Notes under the pieces: generated by a model
What the model saw: only the letters and a program-made list of their open reading frames with translations
Database searches by the model: none
Told to the model about the DNA's origin: nothing
Assembly: GCA_020310875.1 (NCBI GenBank)
Contig: CM035437.1
Span: forward strand, 46,683,556-46,747,555
DNA from: Ceratopteris richardii
Taxonomy: Eukaryota; Streptophyta; Polypodiopsida; Polypodiales; Pteridaceae
DNA: 64,000 bases
Reading direction: 5' to 3'
Part shown: positions 33,699-45,549 of the stretch, in pieces
Layout: every line of letters begins with the position of its first letter
Numbering within the stretch: position 1 is the first letter of the stretch
Made by a program: the position numbers and the translations under genes

Positions 33699-33730
33699 AA
33701 GGCCCATGCAAGGTTCATTTTTTCCCTAAT
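33699..33730 (-). repeat. DNA transposon right terminal inverted repeat
   Basis: Reads ATTAGGGAAAAAATGAACCT inward on the minus strand. The following roughly 75 bp, including GATTAGTGATGGACCAATGA, match the left end of the 61950-63016 element closely. Confidence 0.85.
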
Positions 33731-33733
33731 GAA

Positions 33734-33885
33734 ATAAATGTGCAATCGCTCTCGGTAGCTAAATTTGTTAAAGCTCACCAAAAGTATCCTGGATATATGT
33801 CAGCATAACAACTATACTTGCCATAAAAATGAAAGGTAGTACGTGTCATCCTTGATCATCACATGTTGAGATTAATATTTCAAGA
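33734..33885 (-). repeat. Copia-6 3' LTR, inner piece
   Basis: Aligns with 43152-43290 (AAAGCTCAC(C/T)AAAAGTATCC, CTTGATCATCA(C/T)ATGTTGAG). It ends beside the CTCCCCCTCAAG complement of a polypurine tract. Confidence 0.85.
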
Positions 33886-36800
33886 CTCCCCCTCAAGCTC
33901 AACATCATGTCATGTAATTGAAGCATCTTTTGGAACTTCTTCAAGTTCTCTGCTCCAAGTGTTTTCTGAAAATATCAACAACTTGCTCATGTGTCCTCAC
34001 ATAGACAAGATCAATATCACCTACTAGTATCTTTTCCCTGATGAAGTGATAATTTACCTTGATATGCTCTAGTCTACAATGAAAAACAAGATTTCATGCT
34101 AACTATATGCTGGTAAGATTATCATAATAAATTATTATAGGCTTCTCCACTTCCACATCTAGATTTGTAAGTACCTTCTCTAGCCATTATGCCTCACATG
34201 TTGCCATTGTAGCACCTCAATACTCAAGATCTATACTTGACAAAGAAATAGTGGTTTTCTTCTTATTTCTCCATATAATAGCAACACTCCCAAGTGAGAA
34301 TAGAAAGCCACTAGCAGATCTTCCACCTAGAATGCTACCAATCGTGTATTCATGAACTTACAATTCTACACCAACTACATGAAACAATGCATAATCCAAA
34401 GTAGCACTCACATAATGTATAGTGCATCTCATAGCATCTTAATGTGGTTTCATGGGGGCCTTCATAAACTGACTCTTAAGTCCCACATGGTAGCTTAGAT
34501 CAAGCCTTGTGATTGTGAGATGTATCAAACTTCCCATAATTTTCTTGTCAATAGTAGCATTGTCAAATGCATAATGGTATGGAAACTTTCTTGCAATCAT
34601 CCATATCATACTTTTGTAGTATACTCAATGCATATTTCCTTTGGGGCATCCGTATACCTATTTCTATGTGTATAAGCTCAATGCCCAAAAAATAGTGCAA
34701 CACACCAAGATCTTTCATGTCAAATTCTTGCATAAGGAGTTTCTTTACCTCTTTAATGCGTTCTTCGTTATCACCACCTATAATGAATTCATCAACATAA
34801 ATATCCATAATTGTGATGCCATCATCACTCTTACTTACATATAATGAATGATCCCCATCACACATAGAAAATACAATGGAGATTAAATAATTTGCAATCC
34901 TTGCATGCATGCCAAGCATGAGGGGCTTGTTTAAGTCCATACAAGGCCTTTTCCATTCAGCAAGCATATTCAAGATGCTTTAAATCCTCATATCCTTGTA
35001 GTTGGTCAATGTATACTTTTTCTTGCAACTCATCATATCCGAAAGCATTCTTCACATCCATCTGATTCAAAATCCATCCTTATATTGTATCCAATGCAAA
35101 AAGTGCACTAATAGTAGCCATTTTCACTATAAGACTAACAACTTTCCTCATAATCAATGCCATATCTATGTGCATATCCTTTTTCTACCAATCATGCTTT
35201 ATGCTTGCTTATGCTACCATCAACATTATGTTTTACCTTGTAAACCCACTTGCATCCTATGAGTTTTTTCCTTCCAAATGGAACCATATTCCACGTTTCA
35301 TTTCCATAAAGTGCAGTCATCTCCTCATCCATAGATTTCTTCCAATTCACATTTCCAATTGCATCTTCAAAACAAGAAGGCTAAGCACCTTCTATTTACC
35401 TTAGTCATGTAGGCATAATGATGAGCCATGTAGCTATCATATGTTAATTGTTGCATTGAATTCTGCATCCTCCCAAATCTTTTTGGTTTTGGGTCACTTC
35501 TCATTATAAAATCTATTCATGCCTTTCTTTTTCCTAGAGTTTTCACAGAGGGAACTCTGAGTTCCTCATCAAGGCTCTTATCTAGACTACTTGATTGTCC
35601 ATCAATGTCTCCAAAACATGTCAATGTTTTATTACAAGCATAAACCTTTTCTTTACCTTTCTTAGATGTAGTTGATTAATTTTCTGGACTAAAAGTTTCA
35701 TGCAATCTTTCACTCCATAGGTTTGAGTTGGAACTACTATCGGGGTGACATATTAATTCCACTCAGAACTTGAGAATTTGCGCTTGATTTTTTAGCATTT
35801 CCTTTTTCCTTAAGTCAATATTAAGTCCTTCTTTTTTTCAAATTCCATGACTTTTTAGAAAATTACTGAATTCATTTGATATGTATTTTCCTCCTCCATT
35901 AGATCTTAATGATTGAATATAGTTCCCTATCTATTTTTCCACCATAGCCTTGAAATTCTAAAACTAAGCAAACATCTCAATCTTCTTCTTCATGAAGTAA
36001 AGCCACACTTTACATGTATGATCATTAATGGAAGGGCCATAAAACTTTCAACTTCCCATAGAAGTGGTCTTTGCAAGACCCCAAACATATGTAGGCACTA
36101 TCTCTCACACACTTTCACTAACATGCTTGTTGTGCAGAAATGATGCCCTTGATTATTTACCAAATCGACATGCTTCATATACCTCATGCATCTTTGCAAC
36201 CTTGAACTTTGGTAGTCCATTGAAAATATCCTTTTAGTGCATCAACTTCAACCTCTACATATTTGCATGTCCAATTTTGCTTGTGCCAAATCTCTATGTG
36301 AGCAATAACACTTGCACCTTTTGCAAACATGGCTTCATTCATTTCAAGAATTTTCACATTTAAGTTGAACATCCTACCCACTTTTTTCCCTTGGGTGATT
36401 TACCTTCCATTCTATTTGTACTCTTCTACATATAAACCATAAGCCTTGAACCTAACTTGTAATGCCTAGTTAACCTTTTGTATAATAAAAACTAGGTCCT
36501 TTGTTATATTGGGAACATGTAGTACATTAGAAAGATTTTTTATCTTCGCATCCTCCATGGATAGTGTTATATTTTTTCTATGCTTGATAGGATGTGATAT
36601 ATCATCCATCACCTATTTCAACAAATCCAAGAACTCGATTTTTTTCGCAAACTACTAAAACATTCTGCATGGTTGATCATGTAATTCAAAGCATGTGATT
36701 CAACATAAGCGACATTAGTATTCAATTTTAAAACATCAATAGACATCGTATGCATCATGTGATGTTGGACCATGAAGAGGTTCTTCATGGATGCATAGTT

Positions 36801-38030
36801 GTTTTGTTGCTTTCTATTGTTTTGATTCTTGAATGTGCAATCACCTTCAAGTGACCAAGTCTAACAAAATTCCAACATGCCTTAATATCATTAAAAAAAT
36901 GACTTCTCTTGAAACTTTTGTAGCCTCTTTGGCTCCTCTTGCCTCAAAACTGTCCTCTACCTCCTACATTATTCTGTTGTTGATCGTGGTCTTGGTTATT
37001 GTTTCCTCTTCCACTTTCAAAGCCTCTACCTTGTCCTCTTCCTTTTCAAGAGTAGAATATCTTCCCAAGACTAGCTTACTTGATTCTTCACCAAGGTTCT
37101 TTTCTTCAATTATTAGCATGGACATAAGATTAAACAAGATTTGGAATAATCTCCTTGGTCTAAATAGAAGTTTTGAACTACTTCAACAACACACTTCAAC
37201 CTTATCATCATCATGTACAATGATGCCAATAGATACAAGGGACTCACATATGCTTTTAATTTTTAAGGTAAATTTACTTACAGACATGATCTTTTTCTCT
37301 AGTGTATGCAACTGATTCTTTAGTGGCAATTTTTGCTCCTCTGTATTGGTCTCTTACAATGTGGCCAAATTTTTCCAAGCCTCTTTTTGAGTCTTTGCAT
37401 CTTGTATGTGCCCAATCATGTTATCGTATATGCTAATAGATAGCCAATACATCACCTTTCATGCTCCTTGATTCCACTCTTCATATGCTCTTAACTAGTG
37501 TGCATTCTAATTCCTCTCTAGTGACTATAGAGGGTTTTTGTTGTCTCCTTCAATGTACTTCTAGTAGCCTTTTCCCATCAATAAATTCTTCATTCTGAAT
37601 CTCAAACATGAAAGTTATTCTTATACAACTCATCACTCATAAGTTTACTCACTCCATCAACATTTGCTATTTCTACAACAATTTACAATAGTGCAAAAAC
37701 ACTAGAAGCAGTGCCTCTTCTCGAACACTATCACACCATGACTTCACAATTCAATCTTAGAAAATTATGGTTGTTATGTACAAAATATAGTACACATAAT
37801 TGATTGAAATTCTAGATCTAAATAGATGAAGAACAAAATGCAAGTTTTGATTTTGCAAATTGACATGTTTTTAATATGGGCTCCCTTGTGGGCTCAAAAT
37901 GGAGGTCAAAATGGCTCAAAAATTAAAACCTGAGATCCATTGTAAAGTAGACATTCTCCAAACATTCTCAGAGACTCTTCATTATCAGCCTCTTCATGAG
38001 GTCTCTACATCCACACTAGCTTCGATACCA
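33886..38030 (-). pseudogene. Copia-6 internal region, heavily decayed gag-pol
   Basis: The clearest piece is reverse transcriptase at 34563-34973: IMDIYVDEFIIGGDNEE, with Asp-to-Glu in the YVDD motif, and DMKDLGVLHYFLGIELIH. Upstream, around 34900-35100, fragments of the ALYGLKQ and NAF motifs can be read in shifted frames. A degenerate CCHC knuckle (CWNF..GHLK) lies near 36830-36870 with Ser/Lys-rich gag sequence beyond it to about 37600. Many stops in every frame mark it as long dead. Confidence 0.75.
38019..38030 (-). promoter_or_regulatory. Copia-6 primer-binding site
   Basis: TGGTATCGAAGC on the minus strand abutting the 5' LTR, close to the initiator tRNA-Met site with one main difference. 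Confidence 0.7.
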
Positions 38031-38266
38031 TGTCAAGAGAAAGGAGAGAAGGAAGAGAGTTCTCACAAACTCACACACAAAGAGAGGAGCACACACACAT
38101 TAAGGTAAGGAAGAATGATCTTCTTCTACTTCTTTTATTACATAAAGAGAATGTACGAGAATGACCTAATAAAACAATACAATTAGTACAATATATAAAG
38201 AATAGTCCACAAGGAAAAACCTAATGTCTACAAATGAATGAGTTGCCAAGAAACAAATGTGCCATT
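38031..38266 (-). repeat. Copia-6 5' LTR, inner piece
   Basis: Matches 14494-14710. It ends at CCATT (38262-38266), the target duplication of copia-7, and continues at 43147. Confidence 0.85.
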
Positions 38267-38494
38267 TGTTGATATATTTTGGTAGTGATGTTTGTGAACA
38301 CATTTACGACTGTTCAGGTGCTTTTTCACTCTTTAGGAGGTTTCTTCCCTTGGCTTGTATATATGCCTATAACCCTAACATGTCACTTATCTTTTTACAA
38401 TCACTTGGTAATACATTCTCTATTGTGTTGTGCTCCAAGCATCTTCTTTTTCTTTATGTTATTTGTGTCATTCTTCATGCATAAGGCTCCAACA
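38267..38494 (+). repeat. Copia-7 5' LTR
   Basis: 228 bp. It lacks the long TTC run of the 3' LTR, having CATCTTCTTTTTCTTTATG at the same place. The primer site after it (GGTATTAAAGG) is a poor match to tRNA-Met. Confidence 0.85.
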
Positions 38495-38859
38495 AGGGGT
38501 ATTAAAGGAGACCGCTGCCTCATCTAGGGCATCATCAACATCCCTCTAATCATAGTCTCAAAATTGCATGAAAATGTTGAGCATTTTTGGGGCGACTAGG
38601 AGTTCAAAATAGCTTTGCTTGCGACATCAAAATTTTGAGCTAAGCTCATTTCAGCCTTTGAAGACACTATCACAATGATTATGCAAGCAATTTGTCCTTT
38701 TGTTCCAAACATATTTACAGGTTTCAGTCAGCCAATGAAAGCACGTCAAACTTTACAATAGGTTTACCATATCTCAATGGGATGGTTTTGTTTAATGTTT
38801 TGAGAAATAGTCATTTTTCTGCATCATGGTATTTAGTCACTAGCCATGGTTGAAAGCAA

Positions 38860-39560
38860 TGATCTATTCTCTATGTTGATTGTTGAGGATAAGTTGTACG
38901 GTACTTATTACCCATTGTGGGCATATATGATGCATCATGTATTGGTAGCAAAAGGCTTGTGGAATATTGTGTAGGGTGTTGAAACATGTCCTACTACACC
39001 TACAAATACAATTATTGTAGGTGACGTAGTTGGAATTGAAGATGATGATCTTCATTCTCCTCCTCGTGTTGCGGTTCATGTTATACCTATTGTAGAGAAA
39101 ATTTGTGTGGATGGTAGAGATGCTCATGTGCATGCATTGATAGCTTTGTCTAGCAAACATGTCATTATCCCTCACATTTTCTCCTACAAGATAGTAAAGG
39201 ATGAGATACACTTACAAATTTATACCATGCAAGAAATGAGGCTCTTGTTTCTTATCTCTAAAAAAAGGTGAAGAGTGAGCATGTGAAAGAAGGAGATTAT
39301 ATGGATCATTTTTTGACAAAGATCAAAGACCAATTGATTTCTAGTGATGAAGTCTTCCTAGATAGTTCATTCGTGCATACTCCTCTTAATGGTCTTCGCG
39401 ATTCATATCAGAATTTTGTTTTTACTATTTGATTGATGATGAAAGGCAATCCGAATGCCTTAAAAGTTTAAGATTTCATCTTTGTTTTGTTGCAAGAAGA
39501 TCATTCCAAGCAAAATAGGTCAATTATGCATGTTGTAGATCAAGCTTTCTGAGCCATTGA
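38860..39560 (+). pseudogene. Copia-7 gag remnant
   Basis: Frames in several phases give DKLYGTYYPLWAYMMHHVLV (the YPLW-type gag start), ALIALSSKHVIIPHI and later coding-like stretches with many stops. No zinc knuckle was recognised. Confidence 0.5.
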
Positions 39561-40149
39561 CAAGGGAAAAAATAAATGGAGCTTATTTACTAGCAAGAAA
39601 AAAAAATCTAATAATGTTGCATATCGAAGACGGAAGACAAAGATGAGAAGAAAACATAAAAGCAGAAAACATTTTCCACATACTTGTAATGGGAGTTGGT
39701 TAGTTCATTCTAATTACTACTAATGCAAGCTCTCTCACATTTTTTGATGCTTTATATGTGCCAAGAATCAAGAAAAAATATGTTGTCAGTTTGAGCACTA
39801 GCCAAGATTACCTTAGTTATTTAATTTTGTGTATGAGAGATGTATAGTTCATGATCTCTCTAATGGTGATGTTATTATTTCTTCTTGCATTTTTATGTCA
39901 CGGACTGTACAAGCTTATAGACTATGCAAACTCTACGAATGACTCAACATGTATAGTTCAAGATTCTTAGGCCATCTTAAATGCAAAGCTTTGGCATGCA
40001 TGCTTTGGTCATCAAAAACTTGCTACTTTGCCTATAGAAGTCTTAAATGGTGCCCTCCCTCCCCAAACTTGAGGAACCTTGTAAACATGCGTATGATGTT
40101 GTATTTTGAGAAAAATGCAATTTTTCTCCTTCCCAAAAGATGGTTCATT

Positions 40150-40700
40150 TTGAGCTACACATAAATTGTAGCTTGTTCATAGTGATGTGTGTGGTCCAAT
40201 GTGGACACCTTCATTGGGAACTACCTATACTTCATAACTTTTATTGATGATTTTTCTACACATGCATGGGTCTATCCATTGATAGCAAAATCCAAAATGT
40301 TTATGTGCTTTAAATAATTTGTGGTTATGGTTGAAAAATATGTCAACATGTAACTTGAGCACCCTCCATTCTAATCAAGGAGGAGAATACATATCTTCTG
40401 ATTTTAATACATTTCGAGCTAAGTGTGGGGAAAAACATCGATGTACAATGTCATATACACCTCAAAAAAATTGGTTTGCTAAAAGAAAGTACACGTCTCT
40501 CATGGAAATGGCAACGTGTATGGCCAAAGGTCACACTTTACTCCATAGCTTATGGCTTGAGGGTGTATTGTGTGAGCATATGTACTTGAGAGGTGTCCCA
40601 CCAAAGCACTGCACTCGATCACTCATTTGTGTCTCTTTGGTTGTCAGTCTTATGAATTAGTGCTTGAACAACAACGTAGAAAATTGGATGATAAAGCAAT
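40150..40700 (+). pseudogene. Copia-7 integrase remnant
   Basis: VHSDVCGPMWTPSLGTTYTS (first catalytic Asp) then, one frame over, FITFIDDFSTHAWVYPL (second). HSNQGGEYISSDF and TPQKNWFAKRKYTSLMEMAT follow, where the Glu position is Lys. Frames are interrupted but the order is clear. Confidence 0.75.
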
Positions 40701-41229
40701 GAAATGTATCTTGTTGCATAGAGTTCTAAAGGAAAAGTCTATTTTTTGTATCATCCATAGAGTACACACATTTTGGTTAGTTCTGATATTGTTTTTGTAG
40801 AAGATGCAATTCAGCCATTACTATCATGCACCAAGGAGACATCAATTGGATCTAAAGATGTATATGACACTTTGGTGCCAGTTTTTACAAGTGGACAACC
40901 AAGTTCTAGTCTAAATGAGGCAATTTTGCAACCTTTATAGGTTCCACATAATGATGCTCATCATCCATTTCTGATGCATATTTACATGATGCACTTTTTA
41001 ATGAGAGGGCTGACACACGTAAGGCTAAAACTATGCCAAAATGGTGGATGCACACATTGAGAGGTAGAAAATTAGATGCACCTTTCTCATATCATACCCA
41101 TTCAGGCTCTCATAGTGCTTCCTTTCCATCAAATTGCTATGAAATGATTGTCTCTAGTCTTTATGATAAGAATGAGACTATTTCTTTTCATCAAATGTTG
41201 AATTTAGAAAATCGAAATGGTTGTTATGC

Positions 41230-42240
41230 AATCAAAGTATGATGCTATTATGAAGAATGGTACTTGGTCTTTATGTGATTAGCCTCTCGGAAAAAAAGCC
41301 ATTGGAACTAAATGGTGTACAAGCTTAAATGTAATCCTCATGGAACAATTGAGACATATAAGGGTTGTCTTTCTGCCAAAGGTTATGCTAAAGAGAGAGG
41401 CATTGATTTTGATTAGACCTTTGTTCCCACATGCCAATGACCACTGTTCATAGCATTTGTGCACTTGCAACTCATCATGGCTGAAATGTACATGAATTGG
41501 AAATTAAAATTGTATTTTTGAAAGGTGAATTATATAAAGAAGTATATAATTCCAGCCCCATTGTTTTGTAGAGAAAGAGCATGACAAAATAGTGTGCAGG
41601 TTGAAAAGGCATTATATGATTTAAAGCAATCATCATGTACTTCCTATGAAAAGATACATGACTACTTTCTTGCATAAGGTTCTGAGAATAGCCCAAGTGA
41701 AAGCACCTTATATGTTAACCATGCAAATGATGTACTTCTGATCATTGTGGGATAGGTTGATGACATGCTACTCAATGGTCCTAATGAGAAGCATGTTGCT
41801 TAATTTAAAGTTGATTTGCGTGAGTCTTTTGGGGTGTCAGATTTGGGGAATTTGCATCATTATTGAGCATTCATGAATTTATGCAATTTTATGGAAGAAT
41901 AATGTTGTGTCAAACTAAATATATTGACATGTTAACGTAGCATTTAGGCCTTGAATATTGCAAACATATTGCCACTCCCATGGAAACAAGTTTATGGTTG
42001 AATCTTCATGATGCTAGATATGCATTTGATGTTGTTGTCTATCAGTAGGTTGTTGGATGCTCGATTTACTTACGCATAATGTGGCCTCATATTGAGAGTG
42101 GTATCTCTTAGATGAGAAGGTCTATGCATTGCCTAGTTGTCAAGCATTGGCAAGAAATTAAGTGCATCTTTTGCTACTTGGGTGGTACCCAACTACTTGG
42201 ATTGTTTTATCAAAAGGGGGGACCATTACTGCTAGATTTA
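41230..42240 (+). pseudogene. Copia-7 reverse transcriptase remnant
   Basis: Heavily mutated. Pieces such as a TKWVYK-like start near 41300, AKGYAKERGIDFD near 41380, and VDDMLLNGPNEKHVA near 41757 can be aligned in different frames. The frame is lost throughout. Confidence 0.55.
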
Positions 42241-42259
42241 CATGATTTTTTTTTACTCT

Positions 42260-42750
42260 GACTAGGCTGGTTGCCATGTCACTCGTGTGTCCACAAGTGG
42301 TTTTTGCTTCATGCTTGGTAGCTCGTGCATATCCTCATTGAGCAAGAAGCAACCTACTCTTGCCACTTCTAGTTATGAGGCTGAGTATAGGATATCTTTC
42401 ACTACAATTGTTGCATGTGCATAGCTCAGATGCCATTTTGCTGATTTGGGTGTTGGTCAATCTTTTTCTACCACCATCTTCATTGATAGTGTGGGTGCAT
42501 TGGAAGTTGTGAGGAACCTTGTGTTACATGCTCACACATAACACGTTGAGGTGCACTATCATTATGCTATGGAGAGGTTCCTTGCTAGAGAGATCAATTT
42601 GGCTTATGTTCCCACACGTGATAATGTTTTAGATCTTTTCACAAAGGCTCTACCTAGGGAGAATTTTGAAGCTTTTCACAAAGCTTTAGGCTTACTTCCC
42701 TTTTCAATTGATCTCTATACTCATAGCTTGGAACTTCCTTATGCATAAGT
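42260..42750 (+). pseudogene. Copia-7 RNase H remnant
   Basis: GCHVTRVSTSGFCFMLGSSC, SSLSKKQPTLATSSYEAEYR and VHYHYAMERFLAREINLAYV then DLFTKALPRENFEAFHKALG, with two internal stops. This is the best-preserved part of copia-7. Confidence 0.8.
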
Positions 42751-42779
42751 GCTAGATCCTTGTTCATGCCATCACTCCT

Positions 42780-42796
42780 GGGGGGGGGGGGGGGGG
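42780..42796 (+). repeat. Poly-G run at the copia-7 polypurine tract
   Basis: 17 consecutive G just before the 3' LTR, an expanded version of the usual short G-run. Confidence 0.8.
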
Positions 42797-42798
42797 TT

Positions 42799-43146
42799 TG
42801 TTGATATATTTAGTGATATGTGTTAACACACTTCGGACACCCATGACATTGTTTTCCCTCTTTAGGAGGGTTTCCCCCTCGGCTTGCATAGATGACTATA
42901 ACCCTAATGTGTCTTTTATCTTTGTACATTCAGTTCATAATACATTTTGTATTCTATTGTGCTCCAAGCTTCTTCTTCTTCTTCTTCTTCTTCTTCTTCT
43001 TCTTCTTCTTCTTCTTCTTCTTCTTCTTCTTCTTCTTCTTCTTCTTCTTCTTCTTCTTCTTCTTCTTCTTCTTCTTCTTCTTCTTCTTCTTCCTCTTCCT
43101 CCTCCTTGTGTTATTTTTGTGCTTTCATAGACCTAAAACTCCAACA
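42799..43146 (+). repeat. Copia-7 3' LTR
   Basis: 348 bp, 120 bp longer than the 5' LTR because of the TTC expansion. Confidence 0.85.
42968..43093. repeat. (TTC)n microsatellite
   Basis: About 40 TTC units within the copia-7 3' LTR, giving Ser-, Phe- or Leu-only frames that are not genes. Confidence 0.95.
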
Positions 43147-43290
43147 CCATCACTCTTAGTAGATAAATCTAGTAAAGCTCACTAAAAGTATCCCTAACAT
43201 ATATTGACATAACCACCATACATGTCAAAGAAATAAAAAGGTCGTAGATGTCAACCTTGATCATCATATGTTGAGCTTGGTATCTCAACA
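43147..43290 (-). repeat. Copia-6 5' LTR, outer piece
   Basis: Continues 38266 after copia-7 and ends CTCAACA, which on the minus strand is the LTR start TGTTGAG. Confidence 0.85.
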
Positions 43291-43337
43291 CTTGTTTTGT
43301 ATAGTAATGATCTTGTATTGTTGTAGATTTCCTTCCC
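43291..43337. repeat. Right arm of the inverted repeat, piece 3
   Basis: CTTGT, TATAGTAATGAT and AGATTTCCTTCCCT correspond to the complement of 8427-8473. It dissolves into a CT repeat on its right. Confidence 0.7.
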
Positions 43338-43526
<189 letters not shown>

Positions 43527-44563
43527 CTAACAAATAGTGATGTCTATGATAAGTGCTTAGTGCAACTTATATGAATTAAATGTTTATATAAAATGACAAC
43601 AACTATGTTGTCTTTCCCTAATTTGAAGCAATGTTATCATGATGTGGATATGAAAATGTATATGAGACAAAAAACTAGAAGATATTGCATCCCATATACA
43701 TCCTTAAATAAAACTCCCATGAATATTTGGTATCCCTTAGGATTATCCTAAGAGATATTTAGTCCTTTAGGGAGATTTCCATTTCTCCATTCTAGCTTGG
43801 AATTAACCCATATCTAGAAGAGAACAAAATCGTACAAGAAAGAAGCTAAATTAGCTATTAATTTTTGAAGACTATGCTCATACTAAATCTTTCAAAGCAT
43901 CATCTTCTATTATTTGTCATGTGTAAATAGAAATTAGAGCTACGTTATTTTTTTATAATAATCAAACCATTCATCATTTTACAGAACACTTGTTTTCATT
44001 TGTTCTCTACTTCTATTTAGAGAGGAGCATAATCAAGAAATGAATATGAAGCATAAAAATGTAGACTTATATATTTCGTTAAATTATCTGAGTTCTTTGT
44101 TCTCTTTTCTTTATCAACACATGGATGTATTGATCTGGATCCACTAATCAACAAAAATCTATAGGGAGCAACATTAGATAACTCATATGAAGGTACCAAG
44201 GGTAAGATCACCATTGCCACAAGGATTGAGAATAGGACACCATGCTTAATCAACAATTATAAAGACTTAAAAATGCTCAATTGTGAAACTTTTTTTGAAA
44301 TTTATAAGATTAGATGGAAAAAGAGCATTATCATTGTTACCTTGGCATCACATAATCCACAATTTCTAGATGGGGAATCAAAGGTATGAAGATTATAGAT
44401 TACATAGACCTAGGTGATGGCTATAGCACATAATTTATACAAATTTTAAAGAGAATTTTCATAAAGGATATAAAAATTTATGAGTGGAAGAATATTTGAA
44501 GAAAGGAAGAGAGTACCATGAACAAAGCCAAATATGGTGGGTAAAGAGAGCATCATATCGATC
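43527..44563. other. No recognised gene
   Basis: AT-rich intergenic DNA outside the nest. Short frames only. Confidence 0.5.
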
Positions 44564-44859
44564 ACCTTATCATATCCAAATCCATGATCACCATGGGTGA
44601 GAGTTAAAAGACCAACGCTATGAAAAAATTAGATAATTTGAATGCAAGCCCATGGTACAGGATGCTTGGCAAAAATCAAAGAGTCAGAGTACACTAGATA
44701 ACACAATTACTACCTTATCATATCCAAATCCATGATCACCATGGGTGAGAGTTAAAAGACCAACGCTATGAAAAAATTAGATAATTTGAATGCAAGCCCA
44801 TGGTACAGGATGCTTGGCAAAAATCAAAGACTCAGAGTACACTAGATAACACAATTACT
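44564..44859. repeat. 148-bp tandem duplication
   Basis: 44564-44711 and 44712-44859 differ at essentially one base (GAGTCAGAG against GACTCAGAG). The near-identity implies a recent event. Confidence 0.95.
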
Positions 44860-45549
44860 ATCATGAGGATTCAAAGGGTTGTGAGGTAATGAAACTAGTT
44901 CACCAACTAGCTCACTCTGCACGTCCAATTTTTTTTCTCTTGATAGATGTTCTTTAAATTAAAGATTTTACAAGTTAAAAGAAGGTTCGAGAGAATTACA
45001 GAGAAGTTTATGATATTCTCATCCCCCCTGTGAGGGATCCACTTACTCTTCAGCTTATTGTTTTCTACAATGAGCACCTTGTGGTGTTTGAACAGAGAGA
45101 GCTTATATGATTTCCACCAAGGTAGTCAAGGCACTTCTCTAAACACCATTCACTAGGTGGTTTGACGAATTTGGTTCAAAATGTTTGCTTTCAAATTTTC
45201 TAGAGAGCTTTGCTTCTAATAGCATTCCAAAGAGCTAGAAAGTAGTCTACAGCCTCTTTGAGCAGAAGATTGCTTCTACTTAATTTGATGAGACAACCAA
45301 ACGACCCATGTTTACATCTTAGAGGGGAACCATAGATTTTTAATGGCTTTTACATTGGTCCAAATTACTTTATGAAGAACCTACCACATGAGAACTACTT
45401 TCTTATTTTCCAGAAGAAGGAACATAGACCCTTGAACTTGAGAACCCATGTTATCCATGACCAATCAATGCACCACTTTGACACATCATTTAATTCTCAT
45501 AATGTCCTCCATTTTATTTTCATTCCGATACACTTTATACCCTTCAAGA

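Larger units (their letters stand above)
14711..33730 (+). mobile_element. DNA transposon with ATTAGG termini, 19 kb including nested insertions
   Basis: About 33-bp terminal inverted repeats at 14711-14743 and 33699-33730 share AAAAAA(G)TGAACCTTGCATG and GGGCCTT. It is flanked by GAA at 14708-14710 and 33731-33733. Removing it restores a continuous copia-6 LTR matching the other LTR copy, which is strong evidence for both ends. The left side carries a broken plus-strand gene with introns and the right side minus-strand frames. A 1067-bp relative lies at 61950-63016. The 3-bp duplication fits CACTA or PIF/Harbinger, but the termini do not start CACTA and the site is not TTA. The superfamily is unassigned. 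Confidence 0.75.
38267..43146 (+). mobile_element. Copia-7: decayed Ty1/copia element in the copia-6 LTR
   Basis: LTRs 38267-38494 and 42799-43146 share TGTTGATATATTT, CTATAACCCTAA(C/T)(A/G)TGTC and TTGTGCTCCAAGC and end CTCCAACA. Flanks are CCATT and CCATC, four of five identical. Domain remnants run gag, integrase, reverse transcriptase, RNase H on the plus strand. Removing it rejoins the copia-6 LTR. Confidence 0.85.
14494..43290 (-). mobile_element. Copia-6: old Ty1/copia element split by two later insertions
   Basis: LTR copies are 14494-14710 joined to 33734-33885 (3' LTR, about 369 bp) and 38031-38266 joined to 43147-43290 (5' LTR, about 375 bp). The internal region 33886-38030 is on the minus strand with a polypurine tract beside the 3' LTR and a tRNA-Met-like site beside the 5' LTR. 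The target duplication is CTTGT at 43291-43295 against ATTAT at 14489-14493. The intact inverted-repeat arm reads CTTGT here, so the left copy appears to carry two substitutions. This is the oldest and most decayed of the copia elements. Confidence 0.8.

Noticed and set aside
14711-33730. CACTA (En/Spm) assignment of the DNA transposon
   Set aside because: The 3-bp duplication would fit, but neither end starts CACTA and I could not identify a CACTA transposase.
42892-43185. Poly-Leu, poly-Phe and poly-Ser frames
   Set aside because: The three reading frames of the TTC repeat in the copia-7 LTR.
8427-43337. Treating 14494-14710 and 43147-43290 as solo LTR fragments
   Set aside because: They complete the two split LTRs of copia-6 at both insertion points, which is the simpler reading.
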